Source: Hydractinia symbiolongicarpus
Lineage: Eukaryota > Cnidaria > Hydrozoa > Anthoathecata > Hydractiniidae
NCBI RefSeq assembly: GCF_029227915.1
Contig: NC_079876.1
Coordinates: forward strand, 30,169,828 to 30,229,827
Reading direction: 5' to 3'
DNA length: 60,000 nucleotides
Part shown: one piece after another, positions 44,881 to 56,691 of the stretch
Layout: each line of letters begins with the position of its first letter
How positions within the stretch are numbered: position 1 is the stretch's first letter
Notes under the pieces: model-generated
Seen by the model: only the letters and a program-made list of their open reading frames with translations
Told to the model about the DNA's origin: nothing
Databases searched by the model: none
Position numbers and translations under genes: made by a program

Positions 44881-47340
44881 GGAAAGAAAGGGCTTGCTAC
44901 ACTCGACAACAGACATTGATAAGTCTCACTACAATGTGCTTTATGGAGAATAGCACATTATTATCTCTACAAGGCTTGGGAACGTACATAGGTCTAACGC
45001 ATGTTGAATACTATATTTCCTTCATTTTCAGGAAGTAATACGTGGACGACTTACCATAAATTCACACTGTATCAATATCTATTATATGTAACTATATTGT
45101 GGCAATAATATGCTGCAATATTTTCGCAATATGCTGCAAGGCCAATATGTAAATTGTTTCTTTTTTCCCTGTTTAGATTTGGACAAGTTGAAGCCCAAGT
45201 TAACCATCGCGTCTTATGATGTCTACGTTGGTTTAGGGTTATATTTAATTTTAGCTATTAGCGCGCTAATGTTGTCCGTTCCGATCCGCTTTCGCTTTTA
45301 AATGGAAATTCACCTTGGAAATTAGCCAGTGTCAGAAGTGGACAAATTTTATGAGAAAGTTTAATTAAAGTTCTTATACTTCAAGTCAGTTTTGATTTTC
45401 TCCGCAATTTCTTGTATTTATTACTCATGGTCTCAAGATTTGGAAAAAGAAAGTTCGAAAAATTTAAAGAATGCGCGAAAGTGTTAGTGGAGTGGCCTTT
45501 TGTGCAGTTGGAAAATACGTTAGCAGATGTCTACTCTAGGAATTTTACGATATATTTTATTGTACGAGATGGTTTTACGAAGTTTTAAAATCTTTTGTTT
45601 AAAATTAATTTCTTTTTTCAGTGTCCTTTATTATTCAAGTTATTATGCTGTGTAAAGTTTCTACATTAGACATTGTGATAAAATGAACCGGACATCATCT
45701 TTCAAGATTTGCTTTCCCGCGCATTCTCAAACAGAAAGAATAAGGAAATGCTCATAACGTTTTTGAAGTGGAATCAAACCTTCTGACAAAAAATTAATTG
45801 TTGTGAGAATTTTTTTAGCCCTGACAAATATCTTTATTTTGGTAAGGGTGTGACATCTTTTTGTTCGATTATGTCCATGCGCATCGTATCTTTAGAGAAA
45901 ATAATTGTAAATATTGTTTTCTTTTGTTATGTTATTTATAAAAAGAAAGAAAACAGCAGATCATACAAGCTTTTTTACTTACATCAAGCCAACGCAACGG
46001 AAGCCAACGTAAAACGGCCACACCTTGGACTTCAGAAAAGCTCTGTTATTTTTCTCTTTCAAAGAGGGAGGGCTGAACCCCCAGCCCCCTAGTGGCGCCG
46101 CCCCTGAAACTAGCGAGCTGAGCGCAAGCAATACCCATTTGACATTTAAGTATGCGTAAAAAATAGCCAACCCCATGTTCCATCTTTGGTCGAAGATTTT
46201 AAAGTAAAAAAGATCTGTCAGTTTAATATTGTTCATTTTAGTCATCACCTCTAAAATGCATTTTAAACATCTTTGATTTCCTCAAGCAATTTCTAGAGAA
46301 GCGCGGGCAAGTTGATTGCGCGCTAAAAGCAAAAAGTGTTAATGAAAGAAAAGATATACCATAAAGGACACGGTTTTCTTTTTTCCTTAGTTTTTCCTGT
46401 TTCTTTTTTGCTGTGAGTAAAAAAGTTGGTAACTGGAAGACAAAAAAGTTTAGAAAAAATGTTTGTACCAAAAGTAATTAAGCTAACTTTCGAAATGTTT
46501 TTAGGGAAGCATTGAAATTGTATTGATGTAACTTGCCGGCTAAATTGAGTTAAAAGTTATCTTATGCATCAGTATATTCCATCAAAATTAGCCACACGTT
46601 TTCACAATTCGTTGAAAATAATGCTTAAAAGATTTTATCACTATGAAATATAGTCTCAGGGTAAACAAATAATAACTTGCTTTGAAATACAACTTTCAAG
46701 TCAAGTTTGCAAAAACATTAACAACAGATATCGCCCTCGCCTGTGTAACGAGGACTTGATCAAGTTCCTTTATTAGCTGCATTATGCTCTTGTTTAGCCG
46801 TCAAGTAAGCGCTAGCCGCTTTGCCACAGGCAACAAACTCTGCCGACGAAGACAATGTACTGCTATAAATAACAGTTCACAACGTTCTTCATAATTTAAA
46901 GTGGAAAAAGAAAAAGAAAAACATTAAAAATATGGTTTGTTTTGTTTTAATATTACCTTTAAATTTAACGCAGGCAGACAGGGTGGTTTGGGGTTGTTTA
47001 AAATAATAACTCGGCAAACGATGTTTATCCGTTAAGTTACGATCGTTCAAAACTTTTTCTATTCATTAAATTTAGAAGTCGGTACGTTCCGAATTAAAAT
47101 CAAGAATGACATACCTTATCAGAGAAATTACCAAAGGAACAAAATTAACGACTACGAAATTAACACGAAAGAAATTAAAACAAGGAAAACATATATTATT
47201 TCTTTTGAAATATTTTTTATAGTGTTTACATATTTTAAACATTAGTTCAAACCATTATTATTCCAAAGTTAAGTTTGGTTCTCACAATAGGGATAACTCA
47301 GTTCCGTTTTCTTTTTACAAAATATGATAAAAACACTAAG
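44881..47340. other. No gene seen; hAT-like end at 46070-46110
   Basis: On the minus strand, 46110-46070 reads CAGGGGCGGCGCCACTAGGG followed by G/T-rich sequence, like the end of hAT-type MITEs; the other end was not found. Elsewhere only short unconvincing frames. Confidence 0.4.
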
Positions 47341-47422
47341 AATTTTAGGGGCGCTGGCACTTTTTAAAAGATTTCCATCATATTTGGACTTTTTAAAATG
47401 TGCTGCCAGCCCCCTTAAAACA
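47341..47422. repeat. Foldback hairpin, 80 bp
   Basis: TTTTAGGGGCGCTGGCAC with TTTTTAAAAG pairs with CTTTTTAAAA and GTGCTGCCAGCCCCCTTAAA. The 142-codon frame 47324-47752 begins in this hairpin and ends in a Helitron-like repeat, so it is not called a gene. Confidence 0.75.
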
Positions 47423-47665
47423 TTCAGCGATTTTTATAATAATGATGATTCGTATGATGCCGTTCCAACCTTTGAGATGATTGGTCTGAGAGGTAAATCG
47501 GCAACGTCGTCTGTTTTAAGCTTGTGTACTTTGACAGTACCATACAGTTTGCCAGGGGCTGAGTCAGTGGGATATAGGCTCGTGGTGGAGAGCGGTCATG
47601 CACCAGTGAAAAAGGACGATTCTACGATTCCTTTTAAAACCAAACAACTCGGCAATTATTACAAA

Positions 47666-47783
47666 CTAGTCGTTAACCCGTGGAAGAATCCATGGGGTCG
47701 CCTGTCCTTTATATATCGCATTTCATGTTTTCGTAACAGGAAGCGTCTTTAATGGCAGACAGACAGACGACGGCTATTATTAA
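47666..47783 (-). mobile_element. Helitron-like repeat, family 1, copy D
   Basis: Minus strand ends with the hairpin (two changes in it) and GTTAACGACTAG at 47666. Its 5' end abuts copy E and lacks the terminal TCTCTTT. Confidence 0.75.
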
Positions 47784-47913
47784 CTAGCCGTTAACCCGTG
47801 GAAAAATCCACGGGGTCGCCCGTCCCTTATATATCGCATTTCGTGTTTCGTGTTTCTGTAACAGGACGCGGTTTTCGCGGACAGACAGACAAAATACGGC
47901 TATTATTAAAGAG
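47784..47913 (-). mobile_element. Helitron-like repeat, family 1, copy E, tandem with D
   Basis: Starts TCTCTTTAATAATAGCCG (47913, reading left) and ends with intact hairpin CCCGTGGATTTTTCCACGGG, GTTAACGG, CTAG at 47784-47787. Same orientation as D and directly adjacent. Confidence 0.82.
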
Positions 47914-49420
47914 AAGAGAAGAAGGACAGCAGAAGCATTCCTTCACTTCTTACAGAATTTAAATGCTTGTAACCGGATTTTTAACATGTCCACAACAGAT
48001 TGTGCGTTTTTAACAGCTTTTGTAATTAAGATGCATCGAACCCGTTGATGATAATTTCTGCTTCGTTGCTTAAATAGTGGTAAAGTTGAACGATTCAGGA
48101 AGCGTGGACTGGTTTTAAATCTAACAACTTTGAGGAAATCTTCACATCCGCAGGATCAATGCCTCGTTTCAACTGAATTGCCACTTGATTTGAAAACTTT
48201 TTATTGTACAAACTTTGTTTTAATAAGAAATAACAAAAATCCAAAATAAACAAAATTTTCGTCGAACAAAATTTTTCGCGGACTAAAATGACGAAAACTT
48301 CAGGTGTCCGAAAAATTTTGTCGGACAAAACTTTTGTCCGACAAAGTTTTCGTCCAATTAGGTGAAAACACAGAAAACAGCCCGTCCAGCTAAAAAAATC
48401 GCTCAGCAATTTTATTTTGCGGAATAAGTCTGGTGTAGCTACCTGCTTTTGGCATAAGAATTACTAATTAAGAATTTTGTTGTAGCTGGCTAAACTGTAT
48501 CACACATGCTTTTAGGCTTAATACGCTTTTCAAAAAAACTACATTGCATCTTTGGTTTACAGAACACAGAATACACTCTGTAAAAAGGCTAGGTAACTGT
48601 TACCCGCCGTTGAACACCCGGATGAGTGATTAATAAGAGCCGTCAACTGCGCCACATATTCAGGTAAAGCGCTTTAGTAAAGTTATGTAGTATGTAGTAA
48701 ATCAAATGAAGTGCACACAACTTTATGGTGTGTCCAGTGTAATATGTTTTTTATCAAATAACTTTCCACAACTTAAGCTGAAATAAAAACACAGATTACA
48801 ATTTGTTGTTACCCCGTCATAGCAAAAACTTTCTGGCAAACCTTTTTTATTTTTCGGATAATGTTCCCGGTGAGTGTTAGCTGACCATTTAGTACGGGTA
48901 AATAATGTGACACATCCATACAGATGTAATACCAATTTACCATGTCACACATGAGTATAGGCGTAACACTATTTTTCAAAAGAACTTCATCGCAAATTCG
49001 GTTAAAAAAAGTCCAGGAAACCGCTGTTGTTATCATGTTCAGTTAAAAAAATACTCAGCAATTTTATGTTGCACCATAAGTTTTCATAACAGTAATAAAA
49101 GTGGTATCTGCCTAACTTCATTTAGCATAAGAATTAAGAATTGTGTTGCAGCCAAACTGCATTTGGCTACTTTCACTTTTTGGTCAGAAGTAGCTAAGGA
49201 GCTAGCTAGGTAAACACAACTTTAACATAAAAATAAATAATACTGGCTAGGAGATAAAGCTGTTATACTAAACTGAATAGTAATAACTAAGGCTAGCTAG
49301 CTAGCTGATTGTAGAATGCTCCTTAAAAATCTTCGTTCCTAGCCAAAAATCAAGAAATTTTTGGGTTTGAGATTTGTACTTAGCTACAAAACGTGAGAAT
49401 ATATTTATCTTAACATGTAA
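47914..49420. other. No gene seen; self-complementary stretch at 48240-48360
   Basis: 48300-48350 carries TTTTGTCGGACAAAACTTTT followed by GTCCGACAAAG and related words in both orientations. TAGCTAGCTAGCT lies near 49295. Open frames (up to 104 codons) have no motifs. Confidence 0.45.
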
Positions 49421-49632
49421 AAATATGTAAAAAAACAAAAATGAAAACCTTTTTGAAGACAAAAACAGATTAACCGTCAATGCCACAGCTTTTAAAATGG
49501 CCGTAGCTCAGATTGCTTTATCTTTCCTTCATTGGTAAAAATCTGATTCTGCGGGGTTTTCCCAAAATTTTCTGATAAAAGCCGCGCACAACCATTTTGA
49601 ATATACAGAATACGGCTATTATTAAAGAGAAG
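49421..49632 (-). mobile_element. Helitron-like repeat, family 1, long-variant fragment F
   Basis: Starts TCTCTTTAATAATAGCCGTA (49632, reading left). Its interior matches 52638-52790 (TTCAAAATGG, AAAATGGCCGTA words), not the short copies. The 3' hairpin is missing. Confidence 0.55.
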
Positions 49633-49994
49633 ATGGACAACAGAAGTGATAACCATTAAAAGAAATAAACTAACACTAAATACACAAGAGAAATCAGTGT
49701 CATTAAGGCTTTTTAACTAACTATACATAGATTTCCATAGATTGTAATGGCAATATAATGTGTGTTACGAGTAAGTTATGTGTGTTTGAGAATGTATTTA
49801 CAGTCTCTGTGGATAAAGAAGTAAAAAAATTGTTGGAAAAAAACTTCATAAAAGACTGCATGTAATGATTGCATGATCCTTCTCTAAAGTGACCCTGTTC
49901 ATTTAGGTGCAGTGATGGGTTGTATGAAGAAAAAAGTGCCAGCTTGTATAAGAATCGTGTTTTCAGTGTAAATTTAGCTGATTACTTATACAAG
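49633..49994. other. Spacer, nothing seen
   Basis: No gene or repeat recognised apart from a short match of 49632-49660 to 47913-47940. Confidence 0.45.
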
Positions 49995-50888
49995 ACTAGT
50001 TGATAAAGCCCATGTGAAAATCCACTAAGGCAGAAGAACAATGGAAAAATAGGTTGCTTTAGATTTTTTGCCGACGTCAGCAGTGCATATACAAAAAGAA
50101 AATTGGTTAAAATTAGTCATTCGTTGTCTGTAAGGTGTGGAGGTTGAAACGTTGACCAAAATAATGCATGGTATCGTATGTTTTTGACAAACGCTTAGGG
50201 AGATATAAGGGCTTAAAAATTTTTCTGACGTCAGCAAAGTCCCTACCAAAAGTTCCAAAAAATTTCTTAATTCGTACACCCGATGCATTCATCGTATAGA
50301 TCTTGAAATGCAGATCAAGAAAATGTATAGGAACATGGACTTTTGACAAACGGTTGCAGAGATATTGGGGTTTGAAGGTTTTGTGATGACGTCCTCAACC
50401 TTTCCATTCCGAAACGGATTCGGGGACCCAGGCTTGGGAAACTTACCCAAATTGGTCCCGGGTGGTCCCTAGTTACTTACGTGGTGAAAAATCACTGACG
50501 TCACCACCTCGTTTTCAAGTTATTTGGCGGTTGCAGAGATATTGGGGTTTGAAGGTTTTGTGATGACGTCCTCAACCTTCCCATTCCGAAACGGATTCGG
50601 GGACCCAGGCTTGGGAAACTTACCCAAATTGGTCCCGGGTGGTCCCTAGTTACTTACGTGGTAAAAAATCACTGACGTCACCACCTCGTTTTCAAGTTAT
50701 TTGGCCTCAAAGCTTTAAGTGCACTGTAATGGCTTCATTTATTTAATATAGAATATTAACGTTAAAGTAGTCTTATTGACGTCGCGCCGTAACGTCAGAA
50801 AATTTAACATATTAGACATGCATTTTTCAGTTACTTCAAAGAAAATTTCGGTAAGATCAAAGGAAAATGAACATATCCACTTTGCCTG

Positions 50889-50921
<33 letters not shown>

Positions 50922-50931
50922 GTATATAAGA
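49995..50931 (-). mobile_element. Helitron-like repeat, family 2, compact copy
   Basis: Reading left, starts TCTTATATACATTATATATA after A (50931) and ends ...GGGCTTTATCAACTAG before T (49995). Homologous to the interrupted copy at 5214-8275. An AT microsatellite lies at 50890-50920 near its 5' end. Non-coding. Confidence 0.65.
50351..50704 (+). repeat. Tandem duplication of 177 bp
   Basis: CGGTTGCAGAGATATTGGGG at 50351 recurs at 50528, and the two 177-bp copies are almost identical (one or two differences seen). Both lie in the Helitron-like family-2 copy. Confidence 0.95.
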
Positions 50932-51829
50932 TAAATGTTTATCATTCATTTATTTTTTATGTTAAAAAATAATTATTTGAGGAAACTTATTTTTTTTAGG
51001 AAAATCTTTGTAAAACATTCACATAACTATTTAAGTAATTTTGTTTAGATAAATGCTGTAATGCCAAAAGGAAAATACTGGGTTAGGCAGCCAATGGTAA
51101 GTTTTTATTAAATTTGATTTGAGATTTGAAATTTGATTTGAGGTTTAATTTGAAAAAAAATATAAAAGTAATGTTGTGTAGTGGGTTGCACGTACTATTA
51201 CTTTCAGTTAAAAAGTCCAAAAATCAACGTGATAGAATATAATTAATTGGATATAACAATTTAATTGCTATGTTGTGCTTTTTTTATGGTTTATAGAGAA
51301 CAGACAAAAGATATTGCCGACAGAAACGATGGTGAAAGCATTAGAGAACAAAGAATCTTTACAACAAGTGAAGGTTAGTCCGAACATATTAACTGTTTTC
51401 ATGTTAGAGAAATGCTCGAATGTTCGTTGTTATCAATCTCAAGAAACCCTTTCGTATTAACGAATAAGATTTGTTCCATTTTTATTTATCTTATCTTTAG
51501 TGAAGAAACTCAAAGTCGCGATAACCTAGATTCACAGCAAGCATGACGAATTCATGGTGGTTCAGTTAAATTTAAAATATAAAATTATTGATAGATAGAC
51601 AATTGTCAACCAGGCCTTAACTTTTGCAATCTTAAAGTTAAAGTCCAATAGACAAGTAAAAATTAGGGCCTAAAAATATTTTTCCGTTCGACTTCCTTTT
51701 GAATATTTTTCATTTTGTGTCGTAGTGTAAAACGTTTGTAATATTTTTTTGCATATTGGGAAAAGCTGCCAAAAGTGAACAAATCCATAGTTCAGCTTGT
51801 TTTGATTAACCACAAAAAAAGCTTAGGGA
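50932..51829. other. No gene supported
   Basis: Two exon-like stretches (51053-51096 and 51294-51374, each beside plausible splice sites) do not join in one frame. Otherwise AT-rich. Confidence 0.35.
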
Positions 51830-52068
51830 TGAATTTCCCGTATTTAAAAGCAATCCATACACATTGTTTCAGTAAATTCGGTCTTTGAAAAAAACACGTT
51901 TGGGGAGATAATTTACCCGCATTAAGAAGCAATCCATACAAGCAATCCATGATATTCAGTTCTTTTAGTAAATTCGGTCTTTAGAAAAAACATTTACGGA
52001 GATAATTTACCGGTATTAAGAAGCAATCCATACATATAAAATTCAGTTATTTTAGTAAATTCGATTTT
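51830..52068 (-). repeat. Array C, reverse-oriented remnant
   Basis: Three diverged units of about 90 bp with AAGCAATCCATACA, GTAAATTCGGTCTTTG and GGAGATAATTTACC on the plus strand. Reverse complement relatives are at 43490-43890. A 24-bp AT run follows (52072-52095). Confidence 0.75.
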
Positions 52069-52343
52069 TGAAATATATATATATATATATATATGAACAC
52101 AAATTGTAGCTATAGGAATAACCAACAAGATAGATGACTACATCAAGAATTAAGTAAAAAGATTTTATTATTTAAAATTTTCGTCAGTTCATCGACTGAC
52201 TTCTTCAGTATCGCTTACAATACAGTATTAACAATTAAAATATCTTATATAGTGATAAAAATAAATTATATACAATTAAATACACAAGGGTTTAAAACTG
52301 GTTTCCATCACCATCATCCTACTATCAACTTAACACACGGTTT

Positions 52344-52640
52344 CTACAACTTGCATTTTTCTGTTCTTTTAGTTCTATTCCAGTCATGAGAACCATTAAG
52401 TCCCTGATGTTGTGTGACGAGTGTCCCTATCCAGAATTTTTCTTTATCTAATAGCAAACTATCAATTTGCCTGTTTGTTAAATTCTCTCCATTGTTCACA
52501 ACATCAACTATAATAAACCCAATATTTTGCACGGAGGCATTAGCGCATTCATCAATAAAATGTTTCACAACTTTGCAAGATGGTATCTTCTTTTTAATGT
52601 GGGATTTGTAATTCGAAAGTCGAGGCTTCCAAGCAATGTA
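52344..52640 (-). pseudogene. GIY-YIG (Penelope-like) retroelement C-terminal fragment
   Basis: The frame reads ...FYIAWKPRLSNYKSHIKKK, PSCKVVKHFIDECANAS, NIGFIIVDVVNN, then LLLDKEKFWIGTLVTQHQGL and NGSHDW. The order R-x-x-x-YKSHIKKK, CKVxxHF, EKFWI, L-x-T, GLN fits the C-terminal half of the GIY-YIG nuclease of Penelope-like and similar elements, which nicks target DNA. The GIY-YIG motif is degraded and the reverse transcriptase is absent: upstream, the sequence passes into a Helitron-like copy at about 52630. The minus strand 3' of the stop has CTGAAGAAGTCAGTCGATGA (about 52215-52196), a hairpin-type motif usual after such ORFs. Confidence 0.55.
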
Positions 52641-52938
52641 AAAATATATAAAAAAACAAGGACAGACTTAGCAACGTCAACGTTACGCAACTTTCAAAAT
52701 GGCCGTAATAACACTGCTCTCTGCTTTACACATCCCTTTGTCGTGGCTGCAAAATCTCGGATTGGTTTTTCAAAAAAAATCAGGCGTTGCAATTGAATGC
52801 TACACGCGGGAGAATAAAACAAAGTCGGTAAATATATATCGCATTTGGTATTTTGTGCAGATATAAGAATTTCGTGATTAATTAACAGGACGCGCTTTTC
52901 GCGGACAAACAGGCAAAATACCGCTATTAATAAAAAGA
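52630..52938 (-). mobile_element. Helitron-like repeat, family 1, long-variant copy G
   Basis: Reading left, starts TCTTTTTATTAATAGCGGTA, has GTCCGCGAAAAGCGCGTCCT, then TACCAAATGCGATATATATT. The end near 52630 lacks the hairpin. It resembles 49421-49632 in its second half. Confidence 0.6.
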
Positions 52939-53499
52939 CTAACGATATCATACGTCTATTGGTTTTTCGGTCAGTTGCTCATAAAGTTGATCTTGTTAAC
53001 TCACCATATGATTTTTTAACAATAGCCAATAATAATTACATTATTTAGAACTATTTTCAGCTTTTGTACTCTGATCCTAACTTCAATGGAATATCAAATC
53101 TACGGAGACTCTTTAAATGAGATAAATTTTATACTTATGCTTTTTGGAACATCTTTGTTCCATGTAAATAGAAGTTTTGACTTTTAATTTGGAATTCTTC
53201 CATCTTTTTCCTAATGATACGTTATATTACTGACATGCCTTCTACAGAATTTCAGCCTAAGAGCCTTTGCCGATAAAAAGTTATGACCTGTCAAATTTTA
53301 ACTACAAACAATGGAATAATTTCATCGTAAACGGCTCTAAACTTTAATGTGATATAGCTTCTCTACGGCAGCAGCTTCTTCAGTCGGACAAAAATCATTG
53401 GAACATTTAAATTTTTATGCATCTAAGAATTCATTTGGTTTAAGAACTAATCAAGCTATACTATTGAAATACTGCACCGAAAAAAAGAAATAAAAAACA
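52939..53499. other. No gene seen
   Basis: AT-rich DNA just inside the right arm of the giant element; no repeat or frame recognised. Confidence 0.5.
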
Positions 53500-53930
53500 C
53501 ACGTAATGTCTTTGGATTGATTGGCCTGCTTTAGCGCTTTTGATGCGTCATTTTCAGGGAGGACACTTGTTTCTACTGCTGCACGGATAAGTACATAACA
53601 GTAAAGCCCGGTAAATTTATAGTATAATGCCTTGCCTCAGATTTGCATTTTTTAGGACTTGTGATATGTAATTTCGCGGGGGTATTAGTCCAAAATATCT
53701 TTTCTATTGGCTATCGGTGGGCATAGAACACCACCGCCTGTTCAATATATTGTACAAAAACGCCTCTTTGTTTAGCCTGCAATAGGGCCGTTATTATGTC
53801 TTGTTGCAAAAGGATATTTGAGCGAAATATCGTTTCTGTTTGTGTATGGATGTGTATCCAACCTCAAACTTTGTCTACTTTATAAAAACAGCTTTCCGTA
53901 AATGGCAGTTATGCGAAATATTCTGGAATA
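53500..53930 (+). repeat. Array B, right-arm remnant
   Basis: TTGATTGGCCTGCTTTAGCG, TTTTGATGCGTCATTTTCAG and TGTGTATGGATGTGTATCCA are reverse complements of left array B words (for example those at 14010-14060). About three to four units, directly followed by array A, mirroring the left arm. Confidence 0.75.
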
Positions 53931-55949
53931 TTACGTTGGTTATGGCCATCGACAGAAAAAATATGTAGTTTTTATGAAGCGACAGACATTATTATGAAGG
54001 TATTATGCAGTATTATGCGATATTACGTTGGTATGGCCATCGACAGAAAATTTATGTACTTTTTATGAATTATGAAGGTATTATGCAGTATTATGCAGTA
54101 TTATGCGATATTACGTTGGTATGGCCATCGACAGAAAATTTATGTGTTTTTTATGAATTATGAAGGTATTATGCAGTATTATGCGATATTACGGTGTTAT
54201 GGCCATCGACAGAAAATTTAAGTACTTTTTTTGATTTATAAAGGTATTATGCAGTATTATGCAGTATTATGCGATATTACGTTGTTATGGCCATCGACAG
54301 AAAATTTATGTACTTTTTTTGAATTATAAAGGTATTATGCAGTATTATGCAGTATTATGCGATATTACGTTGGTATGGCCATCGACAGAAAATTTATGTG
54401 TTTTTTATGAATTATGAAGGTATTATGCAGTATTATGCGATATTACGTTGTTATGGCCATCGACAGAAAATTTATGTATTTTTTTTGAATTATAAAGGTA
54501 TTATGCAGTATTATGCAGTATTATGCGATATTACGTTGGTATGGCCATCGACAGAAAATTTATGTGTTTTTTATGAATTATGAAGGTATTATGCAGTATT
54601 ATGCGATATCACGTTGTTATGGCCATCGACAGAAAATTTAAGTCCTTTTTTTGAATTATGAAGGTATTATGCAGTATTATGCGATATTACGTTGTTATGG
54701 CCATCGACAGAAAATTTATGTACTTTTTTTGAATTATAAAGGTATTATGCAGTATTATGCAGTATTATGCGATATTACGTTGGTTATGGATTATTGACAG
54801 AAAAAATATGTATTTTTTATGTAACGACAGAGAGTATTATGAAGGTATTATGCAGTATTATGCGATATTACGTTGGTATGGCCATCGACAGAAAATTTAT
54901 GTGTTTTTTATGAATTATGAAGGTATTATGCAGTATTATGCGATATTACGTTGTTATGGCCATCGACAGAAAATTTAAGTACTTTTTTTGAATTATAAAG
55001 GTATTATGCAGTATTATGCAGTATTATGCGATATTACGTTGTTATGGCCATCGACAGAAAATTTAAGTACTTTTTTTGAATTATAAAGGTATTATGCAGT
55101 ATTATGCAGTATTATGCGATATTACGTTGTTATGGCCATCGACAGAAAATTTAAGTACTTTTTTTGAATTATAAAGGTATTATGCAGTATTATGCAGTAT
55201 TATGCGATATTACGTTGGTATGGCCATCGACAGAAAATTTATGTGTTTTTTATGAATTATGAAGGTATTATGCAGTATTATGCGATATTACGTTGTTATG
55301 GCCATCGACAGAAAATTTAAGTACTTTTTATGTATTATGAAGGTATTATGCAGTATTATGCAGTATTATGCGATATTACGTTGGTATGGCCATCGACAGA
55401 AAAAATATGTATTTTTTATGTAACGACAGAGAGTATTATGAAGGTATTATGCAGTATTATGCGATATTACGTTGGTATGGCCATCGACAGAAAATTTATG
55501 TATTTTTTATGAATTATGAAGGTATTATGCAGTATTATGCAGTATTATGCGATATTACGTTGGTATGGCCATCGACAGAAAAAATATGTATTTTTTATGT
55601 AACGACAGAGAGTATTATGAAGGTATTATGCAGTATTATGCGATATTACGTTGGTATGGCCATCGACAGAAAATTTATGTATTTTTTTTGAATTATGAAG
55701 GTATTATGCAGTATTATGCAGTATTATGCGATATTACGTTGGTATGGCCATCGACAGAAAATTTATGTATTTTTTATGAATTATAAAGGTATTATGCAGT
55801 ATTATGCAGTATTATGCGATATTACGTTGGTATGGCCATCGACAGAAAATTTATGTGTTTTTTATGAATTATGAAGGTATTATGCAGTATTATGCAGTAT
55901 TATGCGATATTACGTTGGTTATGGATTATTGACAGAAAAAATATGTATT
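53931..55949 (+). repeat. Array A, right arm of giant element
   Basis: About 24 units with the same consensus and the same length variants as the left array (10550-12890), in reverse complement. The outermost unit ends GACAGAAAAAATATGTATTT, exactly as the left outermost unit. Open frames rich in MRYYVGMAIDRK are by-products. Confidence 0.95.
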
Positions 55950-56132
55950 TGTTATATAGAGAGGATGTCGGATAATGCGGTTTCATTTGTCGGGTCCATT
56001 TGGTTGGAGAAGTATGACTGAACGTCTGTCGGACTTTTAATATCGATAAAGTATGAAGGGTACTAGTTATGTTGTACGTCGTGTGTCGGGACCACTTAGC
56101 CCGGTGCTAAATGAAGTCGTTCCCTGAATATT

Positions 56133-56691
56133 AGTCTTATTCATGTAACGCGGTCAAACAGTGATTTCCCGCGTTGTCGGGAAACAATAATCAAAATGGT
56201 AGCTTTAAGTGTCAACAACTGTAACTAGTTGACTACCTCGCTTACTTGTGAATTAAAATGCAACTATTTATGCTTTAAAATTTGAAATTTTTTATAAATG
56301 AACCAAGAAACCGTTTATTCGTTGACCCGTGAGGAATGCATCGAAAAATTAAAAGAAATAGGCCAACATTGCTCTGGTACTACAGATGACATGAAAATAA
56401 AACTTATAAAATTCTGCCTACCTTTATGTTGATTTTTTTCCCGACAAGTGCCTTACTCGTCTCCATCCCCCCTCGACATAAATAAGGCTAATGAGAAAAA
56501 GATAGCATTTATGCACTTACGCAATTGAATAAATGGGAGTTTGGCTTACAAAAGTTGACAAAAGAAAGTGTGCGTGCACACGTACATAGCATATACTCCT
56601 CCTTTCTGTATATTTATACGCATTGTGAGCGCGTCCTTCTCATTCCCTGGTTTATGCACGCATTCAATAGATGCTTCCCAATGCAACATTA
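56133..56691. other. Flank right of the giant element
   Basis: Starts after the TGAATATT duplication. It holds the small SAP-like frame (separate entry); otherwise nothing recognised. Confidence 0.5.
56298..56432 (+). CDS. Small SAP-like ORF, 44 codons
   Basis: Starts MNQETVYSLTREECIEKLKE and continues IGQHCSGTTDDMKIKLIKFC to a TGA. The pattern helix, G, SGT, helix resembles a single SAP DNA-binding motif (LTxEELxxKLKExGxxxSGTKxxLIxxL). It is too short to be a whole known protein and may be a first exon or a transposon remnant. It lies 170 bp outside the right end of the giant element, so is probably unrelated to it. Coding status is uncertain. Confidence 0.35.
   Translation: MNQETVYSLTREECIEKLKEIGQHCSGTTDDMKIKLIKFCLPLC

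Larger units (their letters stand above)
10375..56124. mobile_element. Giant foldback-type DNA transposon, 45.75 kb
   Basis: The two ends are long inverted repeats. The outer 170 bp or so (10375-10548 and 55950-56124) are nearly identical in reverse complement, for example AACGACTTCATTTAGCACCG. The interval is flanked immediately by the same octamer, TGAATATT, at 10367-10374 and 56125-56132. Behind each terminus lies a 2-2.3 kb tandem array, then a second diverged array. Inverted-repeat arms made of short tandem modules are known in Drosophila FB and Galileo and in sea urchin TU elements; 8-bp target duplications occur in TU, P, hAT and KDZ types. No intact transposase was recognised inside. 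The interior contains a second inverted-repeat structure and many younger insertions, so it may be composite. Left terminus reads GACAACGAC, right GGGAACGAC. Confidence 0.75.

Noticed and set aside
44259-45038. 259-codon frame rich in YYTLLQ, the second longest in the window
   Set aside because: It is the translation of the 10-bp periodic array F plus flanks; composition is dictated by TACTAC modules.
47324-47752. 142-codon frame
   Set aside because: Begins in a foldback hairpin and ends inside a Helitron-like repeat; no motif recognised in the middle.
51053-51374. Two exon-like stretches (MPKGKYWVRQPM..., and NRQKILPTETMVKALENKES...)
   Set aside because: Splice sites look plausible but the phases do not join these frames; the joined phase gives an early stop.
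54347-55786. Plus-strand open frames across 54347-55786
   Set aside because: Same cause as on the left arm: translation of tandem repeat units.
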